Of a DNA stretch of 17,040 nt, positions 1 through 7,682 are shown one piece after another (position 1 is the first letter of the stretch; every line of letters starts with the position of its first letter). The translations under genes and the position numbers were made by a program. The notes beneath the pieces were generated by a model, which worked only from the letters and a program-made list of their open reading frames with translations, was not told the origin of the DNA and searched no databases. This DNA comes from an uncultured Lachnospiraceae bacterium (lineage in GTDB: Bacteria; Bacillota; Clostridia; Lachnospirales; Lachnospiraceae): NCBI GenBank assembly GCA_902796045.1, contig CADBNQ010000244.1:1-17040 (forward strand), written 5' to 3'.

Positions 1-963
1 CAGGTCAAGGCAGCTCCTGCCAAGGTGAAGGTAAAGAAGAAAACGACCATTATCGTGACCGGCAACAAGGGAGCCGTCACCTTCAAGTCTCTGAGACCTT
101 CCCTGGCTACAGTAAACAGCAAGGGAGTTGTTAAGGCAAAGAAGAAGACCGGTACAGCCCTTATCCGGGTAACCGCAGCCGCAACAGCAGGCTATGACCA
201 GACCTCTGTCCGTCTTGAGATTCCGGTAACCGGCAAGGAGCTCACCAAAAAGAACACAAAGCTCAGGCTCTCTGATACATCCTTTGTCTATGACGGAGAT
301 CCCCATAAGCCGACCGTAAAGGTGAAGTACAGAGGGAAAACTCTGAAGAAGAAAAGAGATTATAAGGTGACCTACAAGGATAACGTTGAGATCGGCAGGG
401 CTTCTGTGACTGTCACCGGTGTCAACAAGTATTCCGGAAGCGTGACAAGCTATTTCTATATAACCGATGAACCTGAATCGATTGATGATGAGGATTATGA
501 TGTTACACTTTCAGATGACTGGTTTGTCTATGACGGCGATTATCAGAGACCAACTGTCACGATCAAATATAACGGTAAGAAGCTGAAAAAAGACAGGGAT
601 TATACAGTGACTTACTATGATAACAAGAACGCCGGAAATGCTAAGATCCTCATTAAGGGTAAAGGAGACTACACCGGAAGAAGGACAGAGACCTTCACGA
701 TCAGCAAAGCACCACAGAGCAACTTTACCGCAAGGCTGACAAGCAGCACCATATCAGTTGGCGGGACTACAAGGATCATGGCATCCGGGGCCAGAGGAAA
801 TGTGAGCTTCTCTTCTAACTCTCCGACCTATGCCAAACATATGGGCAGCGGGATCTTCAAAGGACTGAAGAGCACGAAGAATTATGTCACTGTCACTGCG
901 ACAGCATCAGGTGACGAGAACTACAAATCCAAGACAGTCACCCTTAAGCTGCGCATCAACTGA
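1..963 (+). CDS. Ig-like repeat surface/secreted protein, 3' part only
   Basis: The frame is open from the first base of the window (Q-V-K-A-A-P...), so the true start, signal peptide and most of the protein lie upstream; the GTG at 25 is probably internal. The visible 320 residues form four beta-rich modules. A Big_2-like module (NSKGVVKAKKKTGTA) comes first, then two copies of a YDG/MBG-like repeat sharing FVYDGD..PTVKVKY.GK.LKK.RDY.VTY.DN, and then a second Big_2-like module that ends the protein. The two middle repeats begin at about nt 283 and 523. Lysine and threonine are abundant, and there is no LPXTG motif, membrane anchor or cell-wall-binding module at the C-terminus. Such modules usually act as extracellular stalks or spacers in adhesins and secreted enzymes of gut Clostridia; which activity they carry here cannot be seen. 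The strong terminator just behind ends the unit. Confidence 0.85.
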   Translation, partial: QVKAAPAKVKVKKKTTIIVTGNKGAVTFKSLRPSLATVNSKGVVKAKKKTGTALIRVTAAATAGYDQTSVRLEIPVTGKELTKKNTKLRLSDTSFVYDGDPHKPTVKVKYRGKTLKKKRDYKVTYKDNVEIGRASVTVTGVNKYSGSVTSYFYITDEPESIDDEDYDVTLSDDWFVYDGDYQRPTVTIKYNGKKLKKDRDYTVTYYDNKNAGNAKILIKGKGDYTGRRTETFTISKAPQSNFTARLTSSTISVGGTTRIMASGARGNVSFSSNSPTYAKHMGSGIFKGLKSTKNYVTVTATASGDENYKSKTVTLKLRIN

Positions 964-1000
964 TGAACCTGTCACAGAATCTATAAGAATTGTTATCGGA

Positions 1001-1030
1001 GCCGCCGCACGTTGTGCGGCGGCTTCTTAA
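1001..1030 (+). terminator. Rho-independent terminator of the Ig-like protein gene
   Basis: A perfect 10-bp G+C-rich stem (1001-1010 with 1014-1023) closes a 3-nt loop and is followed by TTCTT. It lies 37 nt behind the stop codon and just before the next promoter, so it insulates the surface protein gene from the T-box operon. Confidence 0.85.
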
Positions 1031-1033
1031 TAG

Positions 1034-1061
1034 TTGACAAATTATGATTTGATGATATAAT
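1034..1061 (+). promoter_or_regulatory. Sigma-A promoter of the T-box operon
   Basis: A perfect -35 box TTGACA (1034-1039) and a perfect -10 box TATAAT (1056-1061) are separated by 16 bp. Transcription should start at about 1068, roughly 40 nt before stem I of the T-box. With both hexamers at consensus, expression is probably set mainly by the riboswitch downstream. Confidence 0.85.
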
Positions 1062-1100
1062 GGGATAAGCTTTTTCAGACAGTTTTATAGTTTATAATTC

Positions 1101-1390
1101 GTAGAAAAGGACAGTACATGGAGGTGCCTGTTCAAGCCAGAGAGGGATACCTGTCGCCATCCGGCCATCAGCCGGGGAGGGCATGACAGGCTGGAAGTAT
1201 CCGTATGAACAGCTCCATGGAAGACCACCTTGGAGAGATCTTTAATCAGATCCGGCTGACACCGTTATCGTCACAATGAGCTGATCCGCTGCCATGAGTT
1301 TTAGTATAGTGCGCATCGGATAATCAGGGTGGAACCGCGAGTATATCGTCCCTGCTTTGTATCTTGGTACAAAGCAGGGCTTTTTTCATA
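1101..1390 (+). promoter_or_regulatory. T-box riboswitch leader, apparent threonine specifier
   Basis: The canonical T-box element GGGTGGAACCGCG is at 1327-1339. Stem I can be folded by eye: AAGG 1107-1110 with CCTT 1228-1231; CATGGAG 1117-1123 with CTCCATG 1213-1219; TGTTCA 1129-1134 with TGAACA 1206-1211; GGATAC 1145-1150 with GTATCC 1197-1202; and a distal hairpin CCGGC/GCCGG at 1161-1175. The AGAGAGG bulge is at 1139-1145. The specifier loop has AGTA on the 5' side (1113-1116) and GAAG-ACC-A on the 3' side. ACC at 1224-1226 is a threonine codon followed by the usual purine, which agrees with thrS downstream. Uncharged tRNA-Thr should pair its 3' end with TGGA (1330-1333), favouring the antiterminator (AGGG 1326-1329 with CCCT 1350-1353). 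The unusual point is that the first gene controlled is an LTA-synthase-like gene, not thrS. The specifier call is by manual folding. Confidence 0.9.
1350..1386 (+). terminator. Regulated terminator of the T-box leader
   Basis: A perfect 12-bp stem (1350-1361 with 1368-1379), a 6-nt loop and a run of six T (1381-1386). It competes with the T-box antiterminator, which needs the same CCCT at 1350-1353. It ends 23 nt before the TTG start of the first gene, so most transcripts should stop here when tRNA-Thr is charged. Confidence 0.9.
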
Positions 1391-1409
1391 TATAGAGGGG
1401 AGGAGATCC

Positions 1410-3524
1410 TTGGCACAAGAGAAAAAGAAGAGCAGATTTGGCATCCGGACCTTCTTCCGAAGCAAATCAGGGATGTATTTTCTGCTCTTTATGGAAGTTT
1501 TGCTGCTGGCAGCATTTGTTGCCATGCCGGATTTGTATTATGATCCTGATGCAGCCACATTCCTGATGAGATTCTATGCAGATTCGATCACGATCTGCGG
1601 TGTGGCCTGGCTGCTGCTTGTCTTCCTCACTGTGAAGAAGTTCAACCTGTCAGAAAAAACCAACCGCCGGCTGACCCTGCTGGCAGGGGCGGCTGTACCG
1701 GCTGTCTGTTTTCTGTGGCTTGAACTGTACAATCATATGCAGTTCTGGGTACCTATACTTCAGATACCTCCGCTCTACCTGCTGCTTGACCTGATCATCT
1801 ATTATCTGATATTTCTGCTCCTTTTGCTGCTGGCCAACAGCATCAGGAACGCTTCCATATGGATGGTGCTGGTGACAGCCTTTTTCGGGATCATGAATTA
1901 TGAGCTGACGATTTTCAGGGGGATGTCATTTATAGCATCAGATATTTATTCCTTTATCACGGCCCTGTCGGTATCCAACACATACCGGTTTTATATTGAC
2001 GTGGATACGGCAGAGTTTTTTATGATAGCCCTTGTCCTTTGTGCCCTGCTCTTTAAGCTTAAGAGCACCAGGTTATTCCGCTGGAAGGGGAGGCTGGCCT
2101 TTGCCGGAGTGTATGTTCTCCTGTTCGCTCTCTTCTGCAATATTTACGTCACCAGCGACTTTCTGAAAAACATCGGGGTGGATTTCAGGGTCTATCATCC
2201 TCAGTTCAAGTATCGGTACTATGGAACCCTGCTGACAACGGTGAGGACATTCGGATATTTGCATGTGGAAGAGCCCGAGGGCTACTCGGCCAAGGCAGTA
2301 AAGGAGCTGATCAGGAGCCAGGAAAAGGATGATGAAAGCGGAAATGATCCCGCGGTCCTGCCGCCGGGAGGGAAGAGTCCCAATGTGATCGTGATCATGA
2401 ATGAGTCTTTTGCCGATCTGAAGGAGATCGGTGACCTGGAGGTCAGCACGGATTATATGCCTTTCTTCAGAAAACTGAAGAAGAATACTATCAAGGGCTA
2501 TACCTATTCGTCCGTATTTGGTGGAAATACCGCCAACTCGGAGTATGAATTTCTCACCGGGAATACCATGGCATTTCTGCCGGATAATTCCGTGCCCTAC
2601 CAGCTGTTTCTGCGCAATGAAGTTCCGGGACTGACCTATACCCTGAAGGATCAGGGCTATAGCCCGGCCCTGGCCCTTCACCCTTATTTCAAGACCGGGT
2701 ACAGCCGCTATAAGGTTTATCCTCTGATGGGTTTTGACTATTTCTATACATCGGATAATTTTTCAGTATTTACAGATGCGGTGAACTATCATATCACGGA
2801 TTTTGAGGATTATAAGAAAATCATCAAGCTCTATGAGCTTGACAGGAACATCAGTCCGGACAGTCCCTTTTACATGTTCAATGTGACCATGCAGAACCAC
2901 GGCAGCTACGACGGCAGCACCTTTGAGACGGGCAGCGAGGTTGAACTGAACGGCAGATTCCAGTATTTCTATAAGACAAGGCAGTTCCTGAACATGATGA
3001 AAATGTCTGATGATGCCCTGAAATATCTGGTAGATTATTTTGAGGAGACTGATGATCCCACAGTCATCGTTTTCTTCGGAGACCATCAGCCGGACCTTGA
3101 TGAATACTTCTACAATGCACTTCTGGGTACGGAGATCCAGAATCTGGAAGGAGAATCGCTGGAACAGCTCTACAAAGTTCCTTTCCTGATCTGGGCCAAC
3201 TATGACATACCGGAACTGACTGTAGACCGCACCAGCAACAATTATCTGAGCACCTACCTGGCAGAGATATCAGGAATCCGACAGACAGGATACCTGAAAT
3301 TCCTGACAAAACTGCGTGAGGAGATCCCCTGCATCAATGCCATCGGCTACTGGGGCAGGGACGGGAAGTTCTATGAGACAGATGACAGCTCATCTCCTTA
3401 CTACGACCTGATCAGGCAGTATCATCTGCTGGAGTACAATAATGTTTTTGGAAAGGATGAACGGCAGGATGCCTTCTTCTTTCTGGATGACCATAAAAAA
3501 GACCATAAGAACAAAGGAGAGTAA
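1410..3524 (+). CDS. LTA-synthase-family membrane phosphoglycerol transferase (sulfatase fold)
   Basis: A 704-residue polytopic enzyme of the alkaline phosphatase/sulfatase superfamily. Six to seven hydrophobic segments lie in roughly the first 250 residues (for example 22-40, 57-75, 88-106, 122-142), followed by an extracellular catalytic domain from about 320. Family signatures are present: PNVIVIMNES with metal-binding Glu332, GGNTANSEYEF with the nucleophile Thr374, and FFGDHQPD with Asp558-His559. LtaS-type enzymes move glycerol-phosphate from phosphatidylglycerol to teichoic acid or related surface polymers; the exact polymer is unknown here. I chose the TTG at 1410 because AGGGGAGGAG lies just before it and the next residues (AQEKKKSRF) give a normal cytoplasmic tail. 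The frame stays open upstream through the T-box, but starts there are not credible. Its stop lies 3 nt before thrS and its last codons carry the thrS ribosome site, so the two are one operon. Confidence 0.88.
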   Translation: MAQEKKKSRFGIRTFFRSKSGMYFLLFMEVLLLAAFVAMPDLYYDPDAATFLMRFYADSITICGVAWLLLVFLTVKKFNLSEKTNRRLTLLAGAAVPAVCFLWLELYNHMQFWVPILQIPPLYLLLDLIIYYLIFLLLLLLANSIRNASIWMVLVTAFFGIMNYELTIFRGMSFIASDIYSFITALSVSNTYRFYIDVDTAEFFMIALVLCALLFKLKSTRLFRWKGRLAFAGVYVLLFALFCNIYVTSDFLKNIGVDFRVYHPQFKYRYYGTLLTTVRTFGYLHVEEPEGYSAKAVKELIRSQEKDDESGNDPAVLPPGGKSPNVIVIMNESFADLKEIGDLEVSTDYMPFFRKLKKNTIKGYTYSSVFGGNTANSEYEFLTGNTMAFLPDNSVPYQLFLRNEVPGLTYTLKDQGYSPALALHPYFKTGYSRYKVYPLMGFDYFYTSDNFSVFTDAVNYHITDFEDYKKIIKLYELDRNISPDSPFYMFNVTMQNHGSYDGSTFETGSEVELNGRFQYFYKTRQFLNMMKMSDDALKYLVDYFEETDDPTVIVFFGDHQPDLDEYFYNALLGTEIQNLEGESLEQLYKVPFLIWANYDIPELTVDRTSNNYLSTYLAEISGIRQTGYLKFLTKLREEIPCINAIGYWGRDGKFYETDDSSSPYYDLIRQYHLLEYNNVFGKDERQDAFFFLDDHKKDHKNKGE

Positions 3525-3527
3525 AAG

Positions 3528-5492
3528 ATGATTATTACATTAAAAGATGGTACAACGAAAGAATACGCCCAGCCCATGTCAGTGATCGATATCGCTGCCG
3601 ATATCAGCGGAGGGCTCGCCAGAGCAGCCTGCGCCGGAGAAGTGAACGGACAGGTGGTGGACTTAAGGACAATCGTATCGCAGGACAGCGATGTGAATAT
3701 CCTCACCTTTAATGATGAGAAGGGCAGGCTGGCTTTCCGCCACACGGCATCCCATGTGATGGCTCAGGCTGTCAAACGCCTGCATCCTGAAGCCAGGATA
3801 ACCATAGGCCCTGCCATAGAAGATGGGTTCTACTATGATTTTGACATGGCCCCATTAACCCGTGAAGACCTTGATGCCATCGAGAAAGAGATGAAAAAGG
3901 TTATCAAGGAAAACCCGCCCATCGAGCGTTTTGAGCTTCCCAGGGAAGAAGCTGTCGCCCTGATGAAGGAGAAGGATGAACCTTATAAAGTTGAGCTGAT
4001 CGAAGACCTCCCTGAGGATGCGGTGATCAGCTTCTACAGGCAGGGGGACTTTACGGACCTCTGCGCCGGGCCTCATCTGATGAATCTGAAACCGATCAAG
4101 GCCTTCAAGCTGACCTCCTCCTCAGGGGCCTACTGGCGGGGTGATGAGAAGAACAAGATGCTTACCCGTATCTATGGAACAGCTTTTACCAAAAAAGCCG
4201 ACCTGGAAGAGAGATTAAAGTATCTGGAGGAAATCCGGCTCAGAGACCACAATCGTCTGGGCAGGGAGATGGAGCTGTTTACAACGGTTGATGTCATCGG
4301 CCAGGGACTTCCCCTGCTGCTGCCCAAGGGCGCAAAGATGATCCAGACCATGCAGCGTTGGATCGAGGATCTGGAGGACAATGAGTGGGGTTATGTGAGG
4401 ACAAAGACCCCTCTCATGGCCAAGAGTGATCTGTACAAGATTTCCGGTCACTGGGATCACTACCAGGATGGCATGTTTGTACTGGGTGACCCGGACAATG
4501 ATAAAGAGGTCCTGGCCCTGCGTCCGATGACCTGTCCCTTCCAGTACTACTGCTACAAGAACAGACAGAGGTCTTACCGTGACCTGCCCTACAGGATGAG
4601 TGAGACATCCACCCTCTTCCGCAATGAGGATTCCGGGGAGATGCACGGACTGACCCGTGTCCGCCAGTTTACCATCTCTGAGGGACACCTGATCATCCGG
4701 CCGGACCAGACAGAAGAAGAACTGAAGAGATGTCTGGACCTGACTCAGTATGTACTGAAAACCCTGGGTCTTGATAAGGAAGTGACCTACCGCCTGTCCA
4801 AATGGGATCCGGACAATAAAGAGAAATACCTGGGCGATGAGGACTACTGGGAAAATACCCAGGCACAGCTGCGCCAGCTCCTGACGGAATCCGAAGTAGT
4901 ATTTACAGAAGCAGACGGGGAGGCCGCTTTCTACGGTCCCAAGATTGATATACAGGCGAAAAATGTTTACGGAAAAGAAGATACCATGATCACCATTCAG
5001 CTTGACTGCTATATCGCTGATGTTTTCGACATGTACTACATCGACCAGAACGGTGACAAGCAGCGGCCGTACGTCATTCACAGGACATCACTGGGCTGTT
5101 ACGAGAGGACCCTTGCATGGCTGATCGAGAAATATGCCGGCAAGTTCCCCACCTGGCTCTGCCCCGAACAGGTCCGTATCCTGCCGATCTCAGAGAAATA
5201 CGCTGAGTATGCCGGCCAGGTCGATCGGGAGCTCAAGAGAAACGGTATCTTAAGTACGGTGGACAACCGTTCTGAAAAGATCGGCTATAAGATCCGGGAG
5301 GCCAGGATTGCCAAGCTGCCATATATGCTGATCGTTGGAGCCAGGGAGCAGGAAGAAGGTCTGGTTTCCGTCAGAAGCCGTTTTGCCGGAGATGAGGGCC
5401 AGAAGCCTCTGCAGGATTTTGTCGCTGACATTTGTGAGGAGATCCGTACAAAAGCCATCCGCGAGGAGCAGGAACAGGATCAGCAGGCCTGA
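3528..5492 (+). CDS. thrS: Threonyl-tRNA synthetase
   Basis: A 654-residue class II aminoacyl-tRNA synthetase that charges tRNA-Thr in the cytoplasm. The order is standard: an N-terminal TGS domain (about 1-62); an editing domain with HTASH (His72, His76) and C-A-G-P-H (Cys179, His183) that clears mischarged serine; a catalytic core with motif 2 around FRNEDSGEMHGLTRVRQF; and a C-terminal anticodon-binding domain (PEQVRILPIS to the end). The zinc ligands of the active site are in place as Cys336 (MTCPF), His387 (SEGHL) and His518 (VIHR). Length is normal and nothing is missing. The ATG has AAAGGAGA just upstream, inside the end of the previous gene, with a 3-nt intergenic gap that favours coupled translation. 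I see no separate promoter, so expression appears to depend on the T-box before the phosphoglycerol transferase gene. Confidence 0.98.
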   Translation: MIITLKDGTTKEYAQPMSVIDIAADISGGLARAACAGEVNGQVVDLRTIVSQDSDVNILTFNDEKGRLAFRHTASHVMAQAVKRLHPEARITIGPAIEDGFYYDFDMAPLTREDLDAIEKEMKKVIKENPPIERFELPREEAVALMKEKDEPYKVELIEDLPEDAVISFYRQGDFTDLCAGPHLMNLKPIKAFKLTSSSGAYWRGDEKNKMLTRIYGTAFTKKADLEERLKYLEEIRLRDHNRLGREMELFTTVDVIGQGLPLLLPKGAKMIQTMQRWIEDLEDNEWGYVRTKTPLMAKSDLYKISGHWDHYQDGMFVLGDPDNDKEVLALRPMTCPFQYYCYKNRQRSYRDLPYRMSETSTLFRNEDSGEMHGLTRVRQFTISEGHLIIRPDQTEEELKRCLDLTQYVLKTLGLDKEVTYRLSKWDPDNKEKYLGDEDYWENTQAQLRQLLTESEVVFTEADGEAAFYGPKIDIQAKNVYGKEDTMITIQLDCYIADVFDMYYIDQNGDKQRPYVIHRTSLGCYERTLAWLIEKYAGKFPTWLCPEQVRILPISEKYAEYAGQVDRELKRNGILSTVDNRSEKIGYKIREARIAKLPYMLIVGAREQEEGLVSVRSRFAGDEGQKPLQDFVADICEEIRTKAIREEQEQDQQA

Positions 5493-5642
5493 TTCTGACA
5501 GGTGAAATAGCCTTTTTACATTTTGTGAAATAATGTGATTTTTTGTTTCGTCCCGCGGATTCTTTTATAACACTATGACAAGAAAGAGCAAACGAAAGGC
5601 ATGAATTATCCAATTTTATAACTAGAATGTTTACAGGCATTG

Positions 5643-5651
5643 TGATATACT
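5643..5651 (+). promoter_or_regulatory. Extended -10 promoter candidate for eutS-eutP
   Basis: In the 225-nt gap after thrS, TGA-TATACT forms an extended -10 element (TG at 5643-5644, hexamer 5646-5651), 67 nt before the eutS start. No good -35 sits 17 bp upstream, as is common for extended -10 promoters. A weaker alternative is TTGTTT 5543-5548 with TATAAC 5566-5571 (17-bp spacer). A short ACATT/AATGT hairpin before a T-run (about 5518-5545) may partly terminate thrS. I see no EutV-type antiterminator hairpin pair. Confidence 0.5.
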
Positions 5652-5717
5652 TTTATTAGTTATTATTCTGAGTTATTCTTTAATCTTAATCGTATTTCAT
5701 AAAAAGGAGCATGTAGG

Positions 5718-6101
5718 ATGGACATTAGAGATTTATTGCCAAAGGATACAGAAGGAAGACTTCGTATAATTCAGGAGACTGTTCCCGGCCGCCAGATTAC
5801 GCTGGCACACGTGATTACCAGTCCGAAACCTATTGTTTACCGTAAGCTCGGCCTGAATCCGGATATCGATTTTGAACGTTCTGCGATCGGGATCATCACG
5901 GTCACACCCAGTGAGTCTGCCGTAATCGGAGCAGATATCGCCATCAAGAGCGGTGATGTCTATCTGGGATTCGTTGACAGGTTCAGCGGTACTTTGATTC
6001 TCACAGGCCGTATCTCTGCAGTGGAGTCCGCAGTGAAGGCTGTGATCCATTATTTCCAGACCGATCTTGGCTATGCAACCTGTCCTGTAACGAAGAAATA
6101 A
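5718..6101 (+). CDS. eutS: EutS/PduU-type bacterial microcompartment shell protein
   Basis: A 127-residue protein of the circularly permuted BMC-domain family. Recognisable EutS segments are RIIQETVPGRQITLAH, IGIITVTPSESAVIGADIAIKSGDVYLGF and VDRFSGTLILTGRISAVESAV. EutS proteins form bent or flat hexamers that tile the shell of ethanolamine or propanediol microcompartments. The N-terminus (MDIRDLLPKDTEGR) is roughly 14 residues longer than in E. coli EutS. AGGAG (5705-5709) lies 8 nt before the ATG; an ATG at 5711 meets a stop at once and is excluded. The eutP-type gene follows after 65 nt and ends in a terminator, so the unit holds only these two genes. No aldehyde dehydrogenase, ammonia lyase or other shell protein is in the window, so it is an orphan or satellite locus and its cargo is unknown. 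Confidence 0.9.
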   Translation: MDIRDLLPKDTEGRLRIIQETVPGRQITLAHVITSPKPIVYRKLGLNPDIDFERSAIGIITVTPSESAVIGADIAIKSGDVYLGFVDRFSGTLILTGRISAVESAVKAVIHYFQTDLGYATCPVTKK

Positions 6102-6166
6102 TTCCTGCCTGGCCGCGACAGCCATACTGTTCGAATCCGAGGCTGATGAAATTAGGTGATTGATGC

Positions 6167-6703
6167 ATGCGTAAGATTATGTTTGTGGGCCGGAGTGAGT
6201 CCGGCAAGACGACGATCATGCAGGCAATGAGAGGCGAGAAAATTACATACCACAAGACACAGTATATCAACCATTATGATGTTGTGATCGATACACCGGG
6301 AGAGTATGCCGAGACCAAGGAGCTTTCCTCCGCGCTTGCCATCTACGGGTGCGAGGCCAATATCATCGGGCTTCTGATGAGTGCTATTGAGCCTTATTCC
6401 CTGTATCCGCCCAATGTGGTTTCCGTCAGCAATCGTGAAGTGGTTGGCGTGGTCACCAAGATTGATCACTGGGCTGCCGATCCCGAACAGGCTGCCGAGT
6501 GGCTCCGGATTGCTGGCTGCAAGAAGATTTTTTATACCAGCGCCTATACAGGAGAGGGGATCGCGGAGATTCTGGAATACCTGAAAGATCCCATCGATGT
6601 GCTTCCTTGGGAAGAGGCCAAGGCGGAGTACGATCATATCGGATATGGTCCGGGTGAAAGCGAGAAGATGACCCGGAAGCTGGAGAGGGCACTTTCTCTT
6701 TAA
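6167..6703 (+). CDS. eutP: EutP/PduV-type small GTPase
   Basis: A 178-residue Ras-like GTPase of the EutP/PduV family. The P-loop is GRSESGKT (residues 8-15), the G3 motif DTPGE (42-46), the G4 motif TKID (97-100, T instead of the usual N, typical of this family), and the SAYTGEG segment serves as G5. EutP/PduV proteins associate with microcompartments; the best-supported roles are shell targeting or positioning for PduV and a phosphotransfer activity reported for EutP, so its exact job is uncertain. AGGTGA (6154-6159) gives normal spacing to the ATG. Pairing with the EutS-type gene just upstream supports the assignment. The 65-nt gap contains a short TGGC/GCCA inverted repeat but no promoter I can defend. 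A strong terminator follows 20 nt after the stop. Confidence 0.92.
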   Translation: MRKIMFVGRSESGKTTIMQAMRGEKITYHKTQYINHYDVVIDTPGEYAETKELSSALAIYGCEANIIGLLMSAIEPYSLYPPNVVSVSNREVVGVVTKIDHWAADPEQAAEWLRIAGCKKIFYTSAYTGEGIAEILEYLKDPIDVLPWEEAKAEYDHIGYGPGESEKMTRKLERALSL

Positions 6704-6723
6704 AGTGCTGGTCAACTTGAGAT

Positions 6724-6759
6724 AAACCTGCTATAATTTGTTTTATAGCAGGTTTTTTT
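6724..6759 (+). terminator. Terminator of the eutS-eutP unit
   Basis: A perfect 10-bp stem (CCTGCTATAA 6727-6736 with 6743-6752), extended by three A-T pairs, with a 6-nt loop and seven T (6753-6759). The next repeat element begins directly at the end of the T-run. Confidence 0.93.
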
Positions 6760-6925
6760 CGCTTTATAGGATATTACGATTTCCTATAAAGCGAATCCCT
6801 CCGGGAGCTGCACACGCCGCACAAAGGAAGGCAGCTGTGCTGCCGTGCGGCGGCGCGCAAAGTCCTGCTTCGCTCATCCCTCAAGATTGAGGGACAGGGG
6901 AGTTGATGTCCGCTTGCGGACTTTG
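6760..6925 (+). repeat. Highly structured intergenic repeat element
   Basis: About 166 nt of non-coding DNA between eutP and ung is almost entirely palindromic. First comes a perfect 12-bp inverted repeat (6760-6771 with 6782-6793, 10-nt loop). Next is a nested hairpin: 8 bp (6815-6822 with 6845-6852) enclosing, after a one-sided 7-nt bulge, 6 bp (6830-6835 with 6839-6844) and a 3-nt loop. After that, CCCTCA/TGAGGG at about 6878-6893 and GTCCG/CGGAC at about 6909-6921. An outer pair CAAAGTCC (6858-6865) and GGACTTTG (6918-6925) frames the last two. The first part recurs at about 16846-16892. This looks like a dispersed intergenic element (MITE- or REP-like) or a processed RNA. I see no open frame in it and no convincing ung promoter. 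Confidence 0.6.
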
Positions 6926-6950
6926 ATCTTAATATAAACAGGAGAAACAG

Positions 6951-7664
6951 ATGGCTGCCATAGACAATGACTGGAAGGAAGCCCTGAAAGAGGAATACAG
7001 GAAACCATATTACAGAGATCTGTACCTGACAGTCAGCAGGGAGTACAGGGAAAGGGAGATCTTTCCCCCGTCTGATGAGATTTTTAATGCATTCCATCTC
7101 ACTCCCTTAAAAGATGTAAAAGTGGTGATCCTGGGACAGGATCCCTATCATAACAGGGGGCAGGCACACGGACTTTGCTTTTCGGTGAGACCTGAGGTGG
7201 AGATTCCTCCTTCTCTGGTCAATATCTATCAGGAGCTGCATGATGATCTGGGCTGCCGGATTCCTGACAATGGCTGTCTGGTCAAGTGGGCCAGGCAGGG
7301 AGTGCTCCTCCTCAACACGGTCCTTACTGTCAGAGCGCACGAGGCTAACTCCCACAGAGGGATTGGCTGGGAGGAGTTTACAGATGCGGCGATCCGTCAT
7401 CTGAACATGCAGGACAGACCCATTGTCTTTATGCTCTGGGGCAGGCCGGCCCAGAGCAAGATGAGGATGCTGGACAATCCCAGACATCTGATCCTCACCG
7501 CCCCGCACCCGAGTCCTCTTTCAGCCTACAGAGGCTTTTTCGGATGCAGGCATTTCAGCCAGGCCAATGAATTTCTGCGTTTTCATCAGCTGGAACCTAT
7601 TGACTGGCAGATTGAGGATATCGGTGCGCAGACTGCGCGGATTTGTACGGATGAATCCGATTAA
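6951..7664 (+). CDS. ung: Uracil-DNA glycosylase, family 1
   Basis: A 237-residue base-excision repair enzyme that removes uracil from DNA. The water-activating motif GQDPYH is at residues 62-67 (catalytic Asp64), and the leucine-loop motif HPSPLSAYRGFFGCRHF has the catalytic His186. NTVLTVRAHEANSHR and the uracil-binding region between them are typical, and length matches the family. AGGAG lies 6-7 nt before the ATG. The next gene starts 18 nt downstream, so ung probably leads a three-gene unit of ung, phosphatase/ArsC-like and lipoprotein. How it is transcribed is unclear: a terminator and a folded repeat lie upstream. The TATAAA at 6933-6938 is too close to the ribosome site to be a normal -10 box. 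Confidence 0.97.
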   Translation: MAAIDNDWKEALKEEYRKPYYRDLYLTVSREYREREIFPPSDEIFNAFHLTPLKDVKVVILGQDPYHNRGQAHGLCFSVRPEVEIPPSLVNIYQELHDDLGCRIPDNGCLVKWARQGVLLLNTVLTVRAHEANSHRGIGWEEFTDAAIRHLNMQDRPIVFMLWGRPAQSKMRMLDNPRHLILTAPHPSPLSAYRGFFGCRHFSQANEFLRFHQLEPIDWQIEDIGAQTARICTDESD

Positions 7665-7682
7665 AAAAGAGAGGTGTACTAA

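Noticed and set aside
1329..1409. Open reading frame upstream of the TTG start of the phosphoglycerol transferase gene
   Set aside because: It lies inside the T-box and its terminator, has no ribosome site, and would add a tail not expected for the family; the TTG at 1410 has AGGGGAGGAG before it.
4215..5081. 288-codon open frame on the - strand
   Set aside because: Shadow of thrS, which is complete and canonical on the + strand.
5630..5651. TTTACA as -35 box for eutS
   Set aside because: Only 10 bp from the TATACT hexamer; a normal spacer is 16-18 bp. The extended -10 reading is preferred.
6933..6938. TATAAA as -10 box of ung
   Set aside because: Transcription would start inside or after the AGGAG ribosome site, and no -35 sits at a workable distance.
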